In this document: positions 1-8,507 of the stretch, one piece after another
Numbering within the stretch: the stretch's first letter is position 1
Layout: the number at the start of each line of letters is the position of its first letter
Source: Paenibacillus ihbetae
GTDB lineage: Bacteria; Bacillota; Bacilli; Paenibacillales; Paenibacillaceae
DNA length: 64,000 bases
Direction: 5' to 3'
Assembly: GCF_002741055.1 (NCBI RefSeq)
Contig: NZ_CP016809.1
Coordinates: 1,758,501 to 1,822,500, forward strand
The notes under the pieces: model-generated
Seen by the model: the letters and a program-made list of their open reading frames with translations, nothing else
What the model was told of the DNA's origin: nothing
Database searches by the model: none
Position numbers and translations under genes: made by a program

Positions 1-636
1 TCGCTCGCCCATGAAGTCCGCAACCCGTTAACCACTGTCCTGGGCTTCCTCCAATTAATGAAGAGCGGTACCTTCTCTCCCGAAAAAACGAACCGGTTTC
101 TCGAAATCAGCATGGAGGAAATCCGGCGAACCGAGCAGATTCTGTCCGATTATTTGTCCATCAGCAAGCCGGCCGCTTCGATCCGGCAGCGACTTGAGCT
201 CATTTCCCAGATGCAGGCCGTCGTTGAGGTCATGACCTCTTATGCGAATATGAATAACGTGGCGCTCCGCATCCGCTGCCCCCAGACGCCGATCTTCATA
301 TCCGGCAGCACGGCGGAGCTGAAGCAGCTGCTGGTCAATTTCATTAAAAATGCCATCGAGGCCAGCAAGGATGTCACGAAAGGCACGGTGGAGATTTCGA
401 TCCGGGAGGAGCCGCCTCATGTCGTCATCCAAATCGAGGACAACGGAATCGGCATGACCGAGGAGCAGTTAAACCGGCTGGGCTCGATATACTATTCCAC
501 CAAAATGAACGGAACCGGGCTCGGGCTGACCTTCTCCTACCAAGCCATCCGCGCGATGAACGGCAGCGTATCCGTCAGCAGCGAGCCGCTGTCCGGCACG
601 ACATTTGTAATCCGGCTGCCGATTGCGGGAGGATGA
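1..636 (+). CDS. Sensor histidine kinase, C-terminal part (5' end outside window)
   Basis: The frame is open from base 1 to the TGA at 634-636. It begins inside the dimerisation/phosphoacceptor domain: LAHEVRNPLTTVLGF, with the H-box His at residue 4 of the fragment. The HATPase_c domain follows with an N box (LLVNFIKNAIEASK), a G1 box (DNGIGMT) and a G2 box (TGLGLTFSY), so the catalytic core is intact. The NPLTT H-box and the direct run into ATPase resemble the PAS-type sporulation/KinB-like kinases of Bacillus and Paenibacillus; the sensor part and any partner regulator lie upstream of the window. The ATG at 58 is internal to the H-box helix and is not a credible start. Signal and target are unknown. 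Confidence 0.9.
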   Translation, partial: SLAHEVRNPLTTVLGFLQLMKSGTFSPEKTNRFLEISMEEIRRTEQILSDYLSISKPAASIRQRLELISQMQAVVEVMTSYANMNNVALRIRCPQTPIFISGSTAELKQLLVNFIKNAIEASKDVTKGTVEISIREEPPHVVIQIEDNGIGMTEEQLNRLGSIYYSTKMNGTGLGLTFSYQAIRAMNGSVSVSSEPLSGTTFVIRLPIAGG

Positions 637-768
637 AGGAACATAGGGGGCCGGTCGGTGCTCCCCTCCTGGTGCTGAACACTCGCTTAACAGAGAATAG
701 ACGCCAAATCCTAAGCCCGACGCGCCCGGCAAAACAGAATGAGCAGCCATACTCCCGTCTCCCCACGC

Positions 769-792
769 AAAAAAGGCGGGAATGCTCCCGCC
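769..792 (-). terminator. Rho-independent terminator of melA
   Basis: On the minus strand a 7-bp GC stem (TCCCGCC paired with GGCGGGA, 4-nt loop) is followed by six T. It lies about 60 bp past the melA stop codon. The rest of 637-852 shows no gene. Confidence 0.85.
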
Positions 793-852
793 TCGCTTGT
801 TATTTCGATTATTGCAGCTTGTTATTTCGGTTGTTGCAGCCTGTTATCTCGC

Positions 853-2151
853 TTAGTGGAATTTAGGCAGCCAATCGCCGTGCGCTTCGATCAGATCGTC
901 ACACAGGCTCTTGATGTCGTCCATGGACAGCTCCGCCGCCGTATGCGGATCCAGCATCGCCGCGTGATAGATATGCTCCTTCTTGCCGGTCGCAGCCGCT
1001 TCCAGCGTTAGCAGCTGGGTATTGATATTCGTGCGATTCAGCGCAGCGCACTGCGGTGGAAGATCGCCCACGTAGGTCGGCGTCACGCCGCTCGCATCCA
1101 CCAGGCACGGCACCTCGACGCACGCTTCCTTCGGCAGATTCGTGATCAGGCCGGTGTTCATCACATTCCCCCCGATTTTGAAAGGAACGTTCGTCTCCAT
1201 CGCTTCCAAAATATAAGACGCATATTCGTGGGAGCGCTTGTGCGTCAGATCCTTATTGTTCACCAGCTCTTCGCGCATCTGCTTCCAGCCCTCGATCTGA
1301 TTCACGCAGCGGCGCGGGTACTCGTCCAGCGGAATGTTGAAGCGCTCGATCAGCTCCGGATAATTGCGCTTAATGAAATACGGATGATACTCGGCGTTAT
1401 GCTCGGAGGACTCGGTAATATAGTAGCCGAAGTTCAGCATCATCTCCAGGCGGACCATATCGTGGTGCTTCTCCTTCTGCTTCTCGGCAGCGCGCCGCTT
1501 GATTTCCGGATAGAGGTCAACGCCGTCCTTCGTAACCTCGAGCAGCCAAGCCATATGGTTGATGCCTGCAATCTTGGCCTGCACGCCTTCCTTGTCCATC
1601 CCGAGATTATCGAACAGATGCGGAATGCATGCTTGCACGCTGTGGCACAGACCTACCGTCTGAACGCCCCCCAGCGTGTTCATTGCGTTGGTCAATACCG
1701 CCATCGGGTTCGTATAGTTCAGGAACAGGGCATTCGGACATACCTCCCGGATGTCGGCCGCAAAATCCAGCATGACCGGTATCGTGCGCAGGTTGCGGAA
1801 TATCCCCCCGATCCCGACAGTGTCGGCAATCGTCTGTCTCAGCCCGTATTTCTTCGGAACCTCAAAATCGGTAATCGTGCATGGATCGTAACCGCCGACC
1901 TGTATCGCGTTGATCACGTACTTCGCGCCCCGAAGCGCTTCCTTGCGGTCGCTGTAGGATTTGATGACGCAGGTGCTGCCGCTCGTCTTCTTTATATTAT
2001 TCAGCATGTTCTCGGAGTCTTTCAGTCTTACGGGATCAATGTCAAACAAGGCAAGCTCGAACCCCTGCAGCGCCGGAGTCTGCATGCAATCTCCCAGTAC
2101 GTTTTTGGCAAAAACACTGCTTCCCGCTCCGATAAATGTAATCTTAGACAT
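853..2151 (-). CDS. melA: Glycoside hydrolase family 4 alpha-galactosidase (MelA-like)
   Basis: The 432-residue protein has the GH4 layout: an N-terminal dinucleotide site (GAGSSVF, residues 8-14) with the acidic FDID after strand 2, the NYTNPM motif near 145-150, the metal/catalytic motif C169-H170-S and a second His in GINHM (H199). GH4 enzymes use NAD+ and Mn2+ in a redox-elimination mechanism; the CHS motif is typical of the alpha-galactosidase branch. It would hydrolyse melibiose- or raffinose-type alpha-galactosides in the cytoplasm. The start at 2151 is chosen because AAGGAGG lies 8-9 nt upstream; an ATG-less extension to 2175 has no ribosome site. It is divergent from an AraC regulator, the usual arrangement for such genes. 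No sugar transporter is adjacent. Exact substrate is inferred from the family. Confidence 0.88.
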   Translation of the reverse strand: MSKITFIGAGSSVFAKNVLGDCMQTPALQGFELALFDIDPVRLKDSENMLNNIKKTSGSTCVIKSYSDRKEALRGAKYVINAIQVGGYDPCTITDFEVPKKYGLRQTIADTVGIGGIFRNLRTIPVMLDFAADIREVCPNALFLNYTNPMAVLTNAMNTLGGVQTVGLCHSVQACIPHLFDNLGMDKEGVQAKIAGINHMAWLLEVTKDGVDLYPEIKRRAAEKQKEKHHDMVRLEMMLNFGYYITESSEHNAEYHPYFIKRNYPELIERFNIPLDEYPRRCVNQIEGWKQMREELVNNKDLTHKRSHEYASYILEAMETNVPFKIGGNVMNTGLITNLPKEACVEVPCLVDASGVTPTYVGDLPPQCAALNRTNINTQLLTLEAAATGKKEHIYHAAMLDPHTAAELSMDDIKSLCDDLIEAHGDWLPKFH

Positions 2152-2355
2152 CAATAACGCCCTCCTTAAACCCAATGTATTAATGCGTTTTCACATGAAT
2201 AACTATATGTGATTCCCGCATCCTTGAATATGGAGCAAAACAAGGGCAATATGGACAATTGTCGTTTCATCCAGTAATCTAGGGGTGACGCTTGAAGACG
2301 CATTCAGGTCTTGAGATAGATTGAACTGGAATCCTCCAAAGGAGGCTGATTTACG
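2152..2355. promoter_or_regulatory. Divergent melA/AraC control region with inverted repeat
   Basis: The 204-bp gap holds the starts of both genes. A perfect 6-bp inverted repeat, TCACAT-N10-ATGTGA (2191-2212), lies 40-60 bp upstream of the melA start and is a candidate operator, possibly for the AraC protein. I could not identify convincing -35/-10 pairs. The AraC gene has AAAGGAGG at 2337-2344. Confidence 0.4.
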
Positions 2356-3228
2356 ATGTCCATCCTGCCTGACCACTCCTTGTACGCGATCGGCATGAAC
2401 CCTTCCCCCGGCGCGCATGACCTAACCATTCTGTTCAGCGGAGAAGGCATTCCGGTGCCCAGGCACAAAATCGGACCGGCCATCCATGACTACTGCTTAA
2501 TTCATACCGTGACCGACGGCGAAGGCGTATTCGAATGCGCCGGCAGGGTATATCCCTGCAAGGCCGGCGATACGTTCATCATTCTTCCGGGCGTTCTGTT
2601 CAGTTATCAGGCGGGCGACCGGAACCCATGGCACTACCATTGGGTCGCCTTCCAGGAGAAAGGGGCTCCCTTGCTGCTGGCGGATATGGGGATTACCGCC
2701 GCAAGACCGGTCATCCGATGCGAGGACCCCGAGGAGCTGAAGGAGCTTAAATCCATGTATAACCGTCTTCGTCTTGGCTTCAATCAGTCGGATTATCCGC
2801 GCCTTGAGGATCTGCAGGGCTCGGCCTGGCTCCGATTGCTGCTGCACAAGCTTGCCATGCTGAATCAGCAGCATCTGCCTTCCAGGGAAGGGGAAGTGGC
2901 TGATATTGAGCGCGGCGTAAGGCAGGCAGAGCGGCTCATCTCGACGCAATATCATCAGCAGCTGTCGATCGGGCAGCTGGCGAGCACGCTCGGATACCAC
3001 CGCGCCCATCTCTCGAAAGCTTTCAAGCAGCATACCGGGTTATCCCCGATGCAGTATCTGATGAAGGTGCGAATGGAGAAGGCGAAATCTTTAATGAGGA
3101 CATCCTTTTCGATTCAAGAGATCGCCTCTTCGGTCGGCTTCAATGATGCCCTCTACTTCTCCAAGCTGTTCCGCAAATGGACCGGCATGACCCCGAGCGA
3201 ATACCGCAGCGGCCCGGCTAAAGGATAG
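2356..3228 (+). CDS. AraC-family transcriptional regulator with cupin sensor domain
   Basis: The 290-residue protein has an N-terminal AraC-type cupin (about residues 20-110, with the GEGVFECAG and HYHWVAF segments) and a C-terminal pair of helix-turn-helices (about 190-285). The second HTH carries IQEIASSVGF...YFSKLFRKWTGMTPSEYR, a very typical AraC/XylS signature. The family binds a small molecule, often a sugar, in the cupin and activates a neighbouring promoter. Being divergent from melA, it most likely activates melA in response to an alpha-galactoside, like MsmR/MelR-type regulators; this is inferred from context. AAAGGAGG precedes the ATG by 11 nt. Confidence 0.88.
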   Translation: MSILPDHSLYAIGMNPSPGAHDLTILFSGEGIPVPRHKIGPAIHDYCLIHTVTDGEGVFECAGRVYPCKAGDTFIILPGVLFSYQAGDRNPWHYHWVAFQEKGAPLLLADMGITAARPVIRCEDPEELKELKSMYNRLRLGFNQSDYPRLEDLQGSAWLRLLLHKLAMLNQQHLPSREGEVADIERGVRQAERLISTQYHQQLSIGQLASTLGYHRAHLSKAFKQHTGLSPMQYLMKVRMEKAKSLMRTSFSIQEIASSVGFNDALYFSKLFRKWTGMTPSEYRSGPAKG

Positions 3229-3304
3229 GGAGGAATAAGCGGGGCAGGTGGGGCAGGAGGTCCGGCAACGGCGTCCCGACAGGCCCCGGAACCCCGGCTA
3301 ACGC

Positions 3305-3339
3305 AAAAAAAGCCGCCGGGGCGTGTCCCGGCAGCTTTT
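3305..3339. terminator. Bidirectional terminator between the AraC gene and pepT
   Basis: A GC-rich hairpin (AGCCGCCGGG paired with CCCGGCAGCT, one mismatch) is flanked by an A-run on the left and a T-run on the right, so it can stop transcription from both converging genes. Confidence 0.75.
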
Positions 3340-3363
3340 GCCTTTAATAGCTTCGTCATTTTT

Positions 3364-3488
3364 AGCTTTGACATACTCAGCTTTGACATACTTAGCTTTT
3401 ACATACTCAGCATTGTCCTCATTTTCAGCTTTGCCGCTTTGTTGTCATTGTCAGCACTGAAACTTCCAACGTGTTGTCATTGTCAGCA
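3364..3488. repeat. Short tandem and direct repeats downstream of pepT
   Basis: Three head-to-tail 15-mers of the form AGCTTTGACATACTC lie at 3364-3378, 3379-3393 and 3394-3408 (one or two substitutions each). A 16-mer, GTTGTCATTGTCAGCA, occurs at 3441-3456 and again at 3473-3488. Read on the minus strand the 15-mers would encode a KAEYV-like pattern but there is no start codon or ribosome site in that frame. The region lies between the pepT stop and the convergent terminator. Confidence 0.7.
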
Positions 3489-3538
3489 TTGCAGCTTCCG
3501 GCTTTGTTGCCATTTCAGCCTGTGATAGCAAGCCTGTC

Positions 3539-4774
3539 CTATGCTCTTGCCTCATAGAGCTGCACAATCTCGACGATCGTTTGGACCGCCTGCACCATCG
3601 TGTCTGCGGACACGTATTCGTACCGCCCGTGGTAGTTCTCCCCGCCCGTAAATATATTCGGCGTCGGCAGTCCCATATAGGACAGCTGGGAGCCGTCGGT
3701 ACCGCCACGGATCGGCTCGATGATCGGCCGAATGCCCAGGTTCTCCATCGCAGCCTTCGCAATCTCCACCACTTCGATCACCGGCTCGATTTTCTCGCGC
3801 ATATTGTAATATTGATCCCGCATTTGCAGCACGATCCGTTCGGCTCCGTACTTCTGCTGAAGCTGCTCCACAATCGAAGCTAGCTTCGCTTTCCTTTCCT
3901 CGAAGCGCTCCCGGTCATGATCGCGAATGATATATCGAAGCTCGGTCAGCTCGACATCGCCTTCAATGGAGGTGAGATGGAAGAAGCCCTCGTAGCCCTC
4001 CGTAAACTCCGGCGCTTCCTCCGCCGGCAGCATGCCGTGCACTTCCATTGCAATTTTGGCCGCATTCACCATTTTGTCTTTGGCCGTTCCGGGATGTACG
4101 TTCTTGCCCTTGCATGTCACCAGCGCCGCCGCCGCATTAAAGCTCTCGTATTGAAGCTCTCCGACCGGCCCGCCATCCATCGTATACGCATACTTCGCAC
4201 CGAAAGCCTCGACATCGAATTTATGCGGTCCTCGGCCGATCTCCTCATCCGGCGTGAACGCAACCCGGATTTTCCCGTGCTTCAGCTCGGGATGCTGAAT
4301 CAGATACGACATTGCGGTCATAATTTCGGCAATGCCGGCTTTATCGTCGGCGCCAAGCAGCGTTGTTCCATCCGTCGTAATGAGCGTGTGGCCCTTGTAA
4401 TTAGCCAACTCCGGAAAATCCCGCGGAGAGAGCACCACGTTCTGATTCGAGTTAAGTACGATATCTCCTCCGTCATAGTCTTCAACGATCTGCGGCTTTA
4501 CCCCTGCGCCCGTGAAGTCCGTTGCCGTATCGACATGCGCCAGAAAGCCAATCGTCGGGATATCCTTGTCACTATTCGCCGGCAGGGTAGCCATGACATA
4601 ACCGTTCTCATCCATGGTCACGTCCTCCATGCCGATCTCCTTCAGCTCGTCCACAAGCAGACGGCCCAGTGTCAGCTGGCCGGGTGTCGAGGGGCAGGTG
4701 TTGCTGGTTTCATCCGACTGGGTATCGATTTGCGCATATCGAATCAGTCTGTCGATCACTTCTTTTTTCATCAT
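3539..4774 (-). CDS. pepT: Peptidase T (tripeptide aminopeptidase, M20B)
   Basis: The 411-residue protein carries the M20 di-zinc ligands and catalytic acids in order: GFLAHVDT (H80, D82), [12 protein letters not shown] (bridging D143) and [10 protein letters not shown] (E177/E178), then the closing [17 protein letters not shown] and [11 protein letters not shown] motifs. PepT removes N-terminal residues from tripeptides in the cytoplasm. Length and motif order match the family. The frame can start at a TTG at 4780, but ATG at 4774 has GGGAG six bases upstream, and ATG 4771 gives the usual MKKE opening; 4774 is preferred. It is monocistronic, with the repeat-rich tract downstream. Confidence 0.95.
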   Translation of the reverse strand: MMKKEVIDRLIRYAQIDTQSDETSNTCPSTPGQLTLGRLLVDELKEIGMEDVTMDENGYVMATLPANSDKDIPTIGFLAHVDTATDFTGAGVKPQIVEDYDGGDIVLNSNQNVVLSPRDFPELANYKGHTLITTDGTTLLGADDKAGIAEIMTAMSYLIQHPELKHGKIRVAFTPDEEIGRGPHKFDVEAFGAKYAYTMDGGPVGELQYESFNAAAALVTCKGKNVHPGTAKDKMVNAAKIAMEVHGMLPAEEAPEFTEGYEGFFHLTSIEGDVELTELRYIIRDHDRERFEERKAKLASIVEQLQQKYGAERIVLQMRDQYYNMREKIEPVIEVVEIAKAAMENLGIRPIIEPIRGGTDGSQLSYMGLPTPNIFTGGENYHGRYEYVSADTMVQAVQTIVEIVQLYEARA

Positions 4775-4953
4775 TCTCAACTCCCGTCATGCGTTTTGCA
4801 ATTTTGTACTGTCATATCATAGCCATTGGACTTGCTGCAAAATCGGATACACGGCTCATTGCGTCCGTCTATACCGATATTCTTCACTATAAAGTGTCCG
4901 GATAGCCGGCCATCCTTCCTTAATCATCCATCATTATATCCAGTGGCCGCCGC

Positions 4954-5100
4954 TCAGGTCAATTTTGAGAAAGGAAAGGAGATGGGCAAATGTCATCCGA
5001 CCTTCAGGCTCACATTTGCGAAAGGAAGGAGACGAGCGAAAGCCACCCAAGCTATTTCAGGCTCACGTTCGGAAGGGACTCCAAGCAGTTCCGTCTTAAT
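4954..5100. repeat. Three imperfect ~50-bp tandem repeats
   Basis: Copies start at 4954, 5004 and 5057 with the block TCAGG(c)TCA..TTT(g)(c/a)GAAAGGAAGGAG followed by a variable part (period 50-53 bp; the third copy is truncated). They fill the 4.78-5.15 kb gap between pepT and the next gene, which otherwise shows no convincing coding sequence. Confidence 0.6.
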
Positions 5101-5146
5101 CCGCTTGATCCATGACGTATTTGCTCAGAGCGTATCCCAACAGTAA

Positions 5147-5193
5147 CAAAAGGGCCTCCCGAAGATCTAAGATCGATCTTTCAGGACGGCCCC
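5147..5193 (-). terminator. Terminator of the PhnP-like hydrolase gene
   Basis: On the minus strand a long interrupted stem (GGGCC.TCC.GAA.GATC against its complement) is followed by CTTTTGTTA. It ends about 40 bp after the stop codon at 5235. Confidence 0.75.
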
Positions 5194-5234
5194 TTATTAT
5201 ATGAGTATTGCGTATTGGTTAGAACTCCTGCCCC

Positions 5235-6065
5235 CTATGATTCAGGGAGGATATGAACCGTCAGTCCATCGAAGGCGCACTGGGCGCCGAATTGACTGAC
5301 CTCTTCCGCCAGTTCATGATGCGGACCGACGGATTGGTGGGAGAAATGAGTCGCAATGAGCTGCGTCTGATCGGTAATGGCCCCGATGCGCTTCAGCCGT
5401 TCCACCATCCGGCCAAAGTCCGATCGATTGAGGTGCTCTTTTCCGGGAGGGCGGTTCCAAATCGTCCCCTCCAGCACAACGGCGTCAAATCGGCGCCCCT
5501 TCAGCGATTCCCATACGTCTTCCTCGTAATACCCGCTATCCGATGCATATAGGAGCGAAGCCTTCCCATCGTCGATCAGGTAATTCATCGCATCGCCGAT
5601 CCGCAAATGATGGCAGGCCGCAATGGCCGTAATCGTATATTCCTTCAGCCGAACCGTTTGCCCCGGATGAAGGATACGCCTTAGAATTCCGGCCCCCTGG
5701 TCATTTCCGCCGGCGTCCTCCCATTTCGTCCAAACGGAAGGTCCCGCAAGCATCGTCAGCTCCGGCAGCTCGGTTGCCAAACGAAATGCCCTGCCCCGCA
5801 GCATCAGATTAACGGAATCAAAATGGTCCAGGTGACTGTGGGTGATCAATAAGCAGTCCAGATCGCGCAGTGAAAGGCCCAAACCGGCACAGGAGGCGAA
5901 AATATCCGGCCCCAAATCGATGAGCAGATGGTCATTGATTAAGACGCTCTGCCGCCGCCGGTTGTTATGTCCGCCGTTTTCCCTGGCATGCTCGCACGTC
6001 AGGCAGTCACAGAACGGGGAAGGAATGCCTTCCACAGCCCCCGTTCCCAGAAAAGTCAGCTTCAT
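5235..6065 (-). CDS. PhnP-like MBL-fold metallohydrolase
   Basis: The 276-residue protein begins MKLTFLGTGAVEG and has the metallo-beta-lactamase motif THSHLDH (H76, H78, D80, H81), with a further His near the C-terminus. Three cysteines at 19, 21 and 24 (CDCLTC) match the structural zinc site of PhnP, the phosphoribosyl 1,2-cyclic phosphate phosphodiesterase. No other phosphonate genes are near, so the substrate may differ; a cyclic phosphodiester is the best guess. The start at 6065 follows GAGGGGA; a longer frame to 6086 has no ribosome site. It lies about 70 bp downstream of the DUF4091 gene on the same strand and may be read through from that operon. Confidence 0.8.
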   Translation of the reverse strand: MKLTFLGTGAVEGIPSPFCDCLTCEHARENGGHNNRRRQSVLINDHLLIDLGPDIFASCAGLGLSLRDLDCLLITHSHLDHFDSVNLMLRGRAFRLATELPELTMLAGPSVWTKWEDAGGNDQGAGILRRILHPGQTVRLKEYTITAIAACHHLRIGDAMNYLIDDGKASLLYASDSGYYEEDVWESLKGRRFDAVVLEGTIWNRPPGKEHLNRSDFGRMVERLKRIGAITDQTQLIATHFSHQSVGPHHELAEEVSQFGAQCAFDGLTVHILPES

Positions 6066-6134
6066 GCGTTCCCCTCTTTTAATCAAAATGGAGTTGCTAG
6101 GTATCCGATTGATATCCTGCTCGCCACACCTGCC

Positions 6135-8495
6135 TCACGGGGTCATCGGATCCTGAGGAGCGGCGGAAGTAAACCTGAAGTTGTCGAAATACAGGGTCTG
6201 CGGAGCCGACTGGCGCCACATCCAGATCTCAATGCCTTTGATCCGGCTGAGGTCCAAATTCACCTGCCGAAGCGGAATGCGGACGGTTTCGCCGCTGCCG
6301 GCACGAACGTACTGCATGAAGGTATCATCGCTTTTCCCGTCCAGCTGATGGAATTTGACATAGAATTGCGCGGTCTCTCCGGGATTGAACACGTCGAACT
6401 CCAGCGTCTCGAATGCCGACCAGTCGCTGCTGCGGAATCCTTTCCCTGCATCAAACAACCGCAAATTCGGAAAATTCACGTTTGCCGGGAACACGGCCTT
6501 CATGGAGTAGGTCCCCTCGGTGACATTCACATTAGCGAGATCGGTATCCACCGTCTGGGATGTAAAGCGGTTGATCGCTTCTTCGGTTTCGGCATCGTTT
6601 AAAGCGACCGTAGACGGAGCATTGGTTTCATAAACGACAAGGGTCCGTTTCACGGTTTTGGACGATCCGTCCTTGCTTACGACAATATCCAGCTCGTGGG
6701 CACCAGGATCCAGGCTTAGCACTAGCGAAAATTGATCGTGCTCTGCTCCCTCAGCGGTTTTCGGCGCCTGCTGTCCGTTCACCGTAACCTCCGAGCCTTG
6801 CTCCGCATAGATCGAAACCTCGCGGCTTCCGTCCGCTGGGCTGCCGACCGTAACCAGTACCGGCGCACCCTCCGAAGCAGTAACGATCGCCTGTGCAAGC
6901 TCGCTTCGTACCTGCATCACCTTCTCGGGATTCTCTTCGAAGGTTTTGATGTTCTCATACAATCGGTCATAGAATGGGCGCATCGCATCCCGATACGGGA
7001 AGGCGTCCGCTATGCCCAGCTTCGTGGCCGCGTCACGCAGCTTCTGCTCATACAGCCACAGATACTCGTAATCCTCCATGCTCTCGCGGAGCACTTCAAG
7101 ACGGATCGTGCCAATCGGGCCGTCAACGCCTACTTCCGTTCCGGGATAAAATAAATATCCATCGCCGTTCGCCCCCGGGAATGCCAGCGGATCGGTCCAT
7201 ACATCGCGGCTCACGTATTTCTTCTGTGCGGCATCATACTTCTGGAACTGGGTCGTTGCCCAATATAACGTGCCCTCCACGCCGTGATCGCGCTGCATCC
7301 AGGTTAACAGACGCGTTCCGACCAAGTCATCATCCAGATGATAGGAAGGGAACGGATGCTTCGGCTTCACATAGGTGTACCACCAGACCGCATCGCCGGC
7401 TGCCTGCCGTTCCTTGGCGAAAGCCTCATCGAACTTTTCAATATCCGCTACCCAAATGTCCACATCTCCGACTAATTCATCGACCGGCTGAATCGTAACC
7501 AGATGCGGAACATCGGGAGCCGCCTGTTCGAGAGCATCGTTGATCTGCTTCACCCGATCATATTTATCTCGAGTCGGTTCATCGATCTCGGACACATAAT
7601 AATACGCTTTGGACAGCAGGCCTGCCTCCCTTAAACGATCCACCAGCTGCTTGTTCCGCTGTATATCCGGCTGCCCGTCAGCCGTCCGATAATACGGCAA
7701 GCGGTAAGCCGATATTCTCGGATCGTTGACATACTTTGGCGCCCGTTCAACGTAGCTGTCGATGTCGGAGTCCGGGATCGGCAAGTATCCCGGCGTCAGG
7801 CGGTGCTCAACGGATGCGTAGTAGTACTTCTCGATGTACTTCCATGCCTCCTCGCCCACGACATTGCCGTGCGCTTCCTGAATCGGTCCGCCCCAGACCC
7901 CGAAGTTGGTTTTGGCGTGGCTATCATCCGTAAGCTCGAAATCCCACACGGTGAGCTCGATCGGGATTCGGACCGGATTTCCTGTCTCGTGCAGCGTCAT
8001 TTCTCCGGTATACGTACCGGGATGCTGACCTTTCGGTACATGGATTTTGAACCAGATCCCTTGATTATGTCCTTCCGCTACTTCCAATTGCTCATTCAAA
8101 GGGATCAAGGCATCCGGATACCAGCCTTTCGGATAGGCAGGCGTTGTAGAGGTTTTCACTTCGATATAATGCTGTTTGAACAATTGAATATGCTCTTTGC
8201 CGATTTTGGCGCTCCCGTCCGCAAGCTTCAGATCGCTCATGGCTGCCTGCAGCTTGCGTAAGGATTGATTGGCTTTCACGATGACCTGGCCGCTCTCATA
8301 TTCATTGCGTGCGGCCCCGATCCGAATGATGGAATTCGGCTCGCCCGGAAAAGCCTGATCCCGCATCACCTTCTCCGTATTGGTCGGTACCCAAACATCG
8401 AACAGCGCGCCCTGGCTGGCCGCGGCCGAACCGGGCAGGACAGACGTCAACAGCAGCATCACCGACAGCAGAGGCAAGCAAGCCTTTTTCCACAT
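6135..8495 (-). CDS. Secreted DUF4091/GH123-like glycoside hydrolase with C-terminal binding module
   Basis: About 786 residues. An N-terminal signal peptide (KKACLPLL..LLLTSVLPGSAAA) directs export. The central region (about 160-520), with VWDFELTDDSHAKTNFGVWGG, YVSEIDEP and LRESMEDYEYLWLYE, matches the DUF4091 catalytic region related to family GH123 (beta-N-acetylgalactosaminidases); the ED/EP acids near YVSEIDEP are candidate catalytic residues. An Ig-like domain (about 555-630) and a beta-sandwich carbohydrate-binding-like C-terminus (about 645-780, ending IWMWRQSAPQTLYFDNFRF) follow. Three consecutive ATG codons open the frame; the third (8495) is best spaced from AGGAGG. It is the last gene of the Lpl-type operon, 12 nt after the binding-protein gene, and probably releases the glycan that the transporter imports. 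The linkage cut is unknown. Confidence 0.82.
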   Translation of the reverse strand: MWKKACLPLLSVMLLLTSVLPGSAAASQGALFDVWVPTNTEKVMRDQAFPGEPNSIIRIGAARNEYESGQVIVKANQSLRKLQAAMSDLKLADGSAKIGKEHIQLFKQHYIEVKTSTTPAYPKGWYPDALIPLNEQLEVAEGHNQGIWFKIHVPKGQHPGTYTGEMTLHETGNPVRIPIELTVWDFELTDDSHAKTNFGVWGGPIQEAHGNVVGEEAWKYIEKYYYASVEHRLTPGYLPIPDSDIDSYVERAPKYVNDPRISAYRLPYYRTADGQPDIQRNKQLVDRLREAGLLSKAYYYVSEIDEPTRDKYDRVKQINDALEQAAPDVPHLVTIQPVDELVGDVDIWVADIEKFDEAFAKERQAAGDAVWWYTYVKPKHPFPSYHLDDDLVGTRLLTWMQRDHGVEGTLYWATTQFQKYDAAQKKYVSRDVWTDPLAFPGANGDGYLFYPGTEVGVDGPIGTIRLEVLRESMEDYEYLWLYEQKLRDAATKLGIADAFPYRDAMRPFYDRLYENIKTFEENPEKVMQVRSELAQAIVTASEGAPVLVTVGSPADGSREVSIYAEQGSEVTVNGQQAPKTAEGAEHDQFSLVLSLDPGAHELDIVVSKDGSSKTVKRTLVVYETNAPSTVALNDAETEEAINRFTSQTVDTDLANVNVTEGTYSMKAVFPANVNFPNLRLFDAGKGFRSSDWSAFETLEFDVFNPGETAQFYVKFHQLDGKSDDTFMQYVRAGSGETVRIPLRQVNLDLSRIKGIEIWMWRQSAPQTLYFDNFRFTSAAPQDPMTP

Positions 8496-8507
8496 CATCA
8501 TGCCCTC

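Noticed and set aside
3153..3389. 78-codon minus-strand ORF covering the terminator (MSKLSMSKLK...)
   Set aside because: It overlaps the AraC gene end and the terminator and arises from the 15-bp repeat.
4826..5146. 106-codon plus-strand ORF between pepT and the PhnP-like gene
   Set aside because: It runs through the 50-bp repeats, has no ribosome site and no recognisable domain; composition fits chance.
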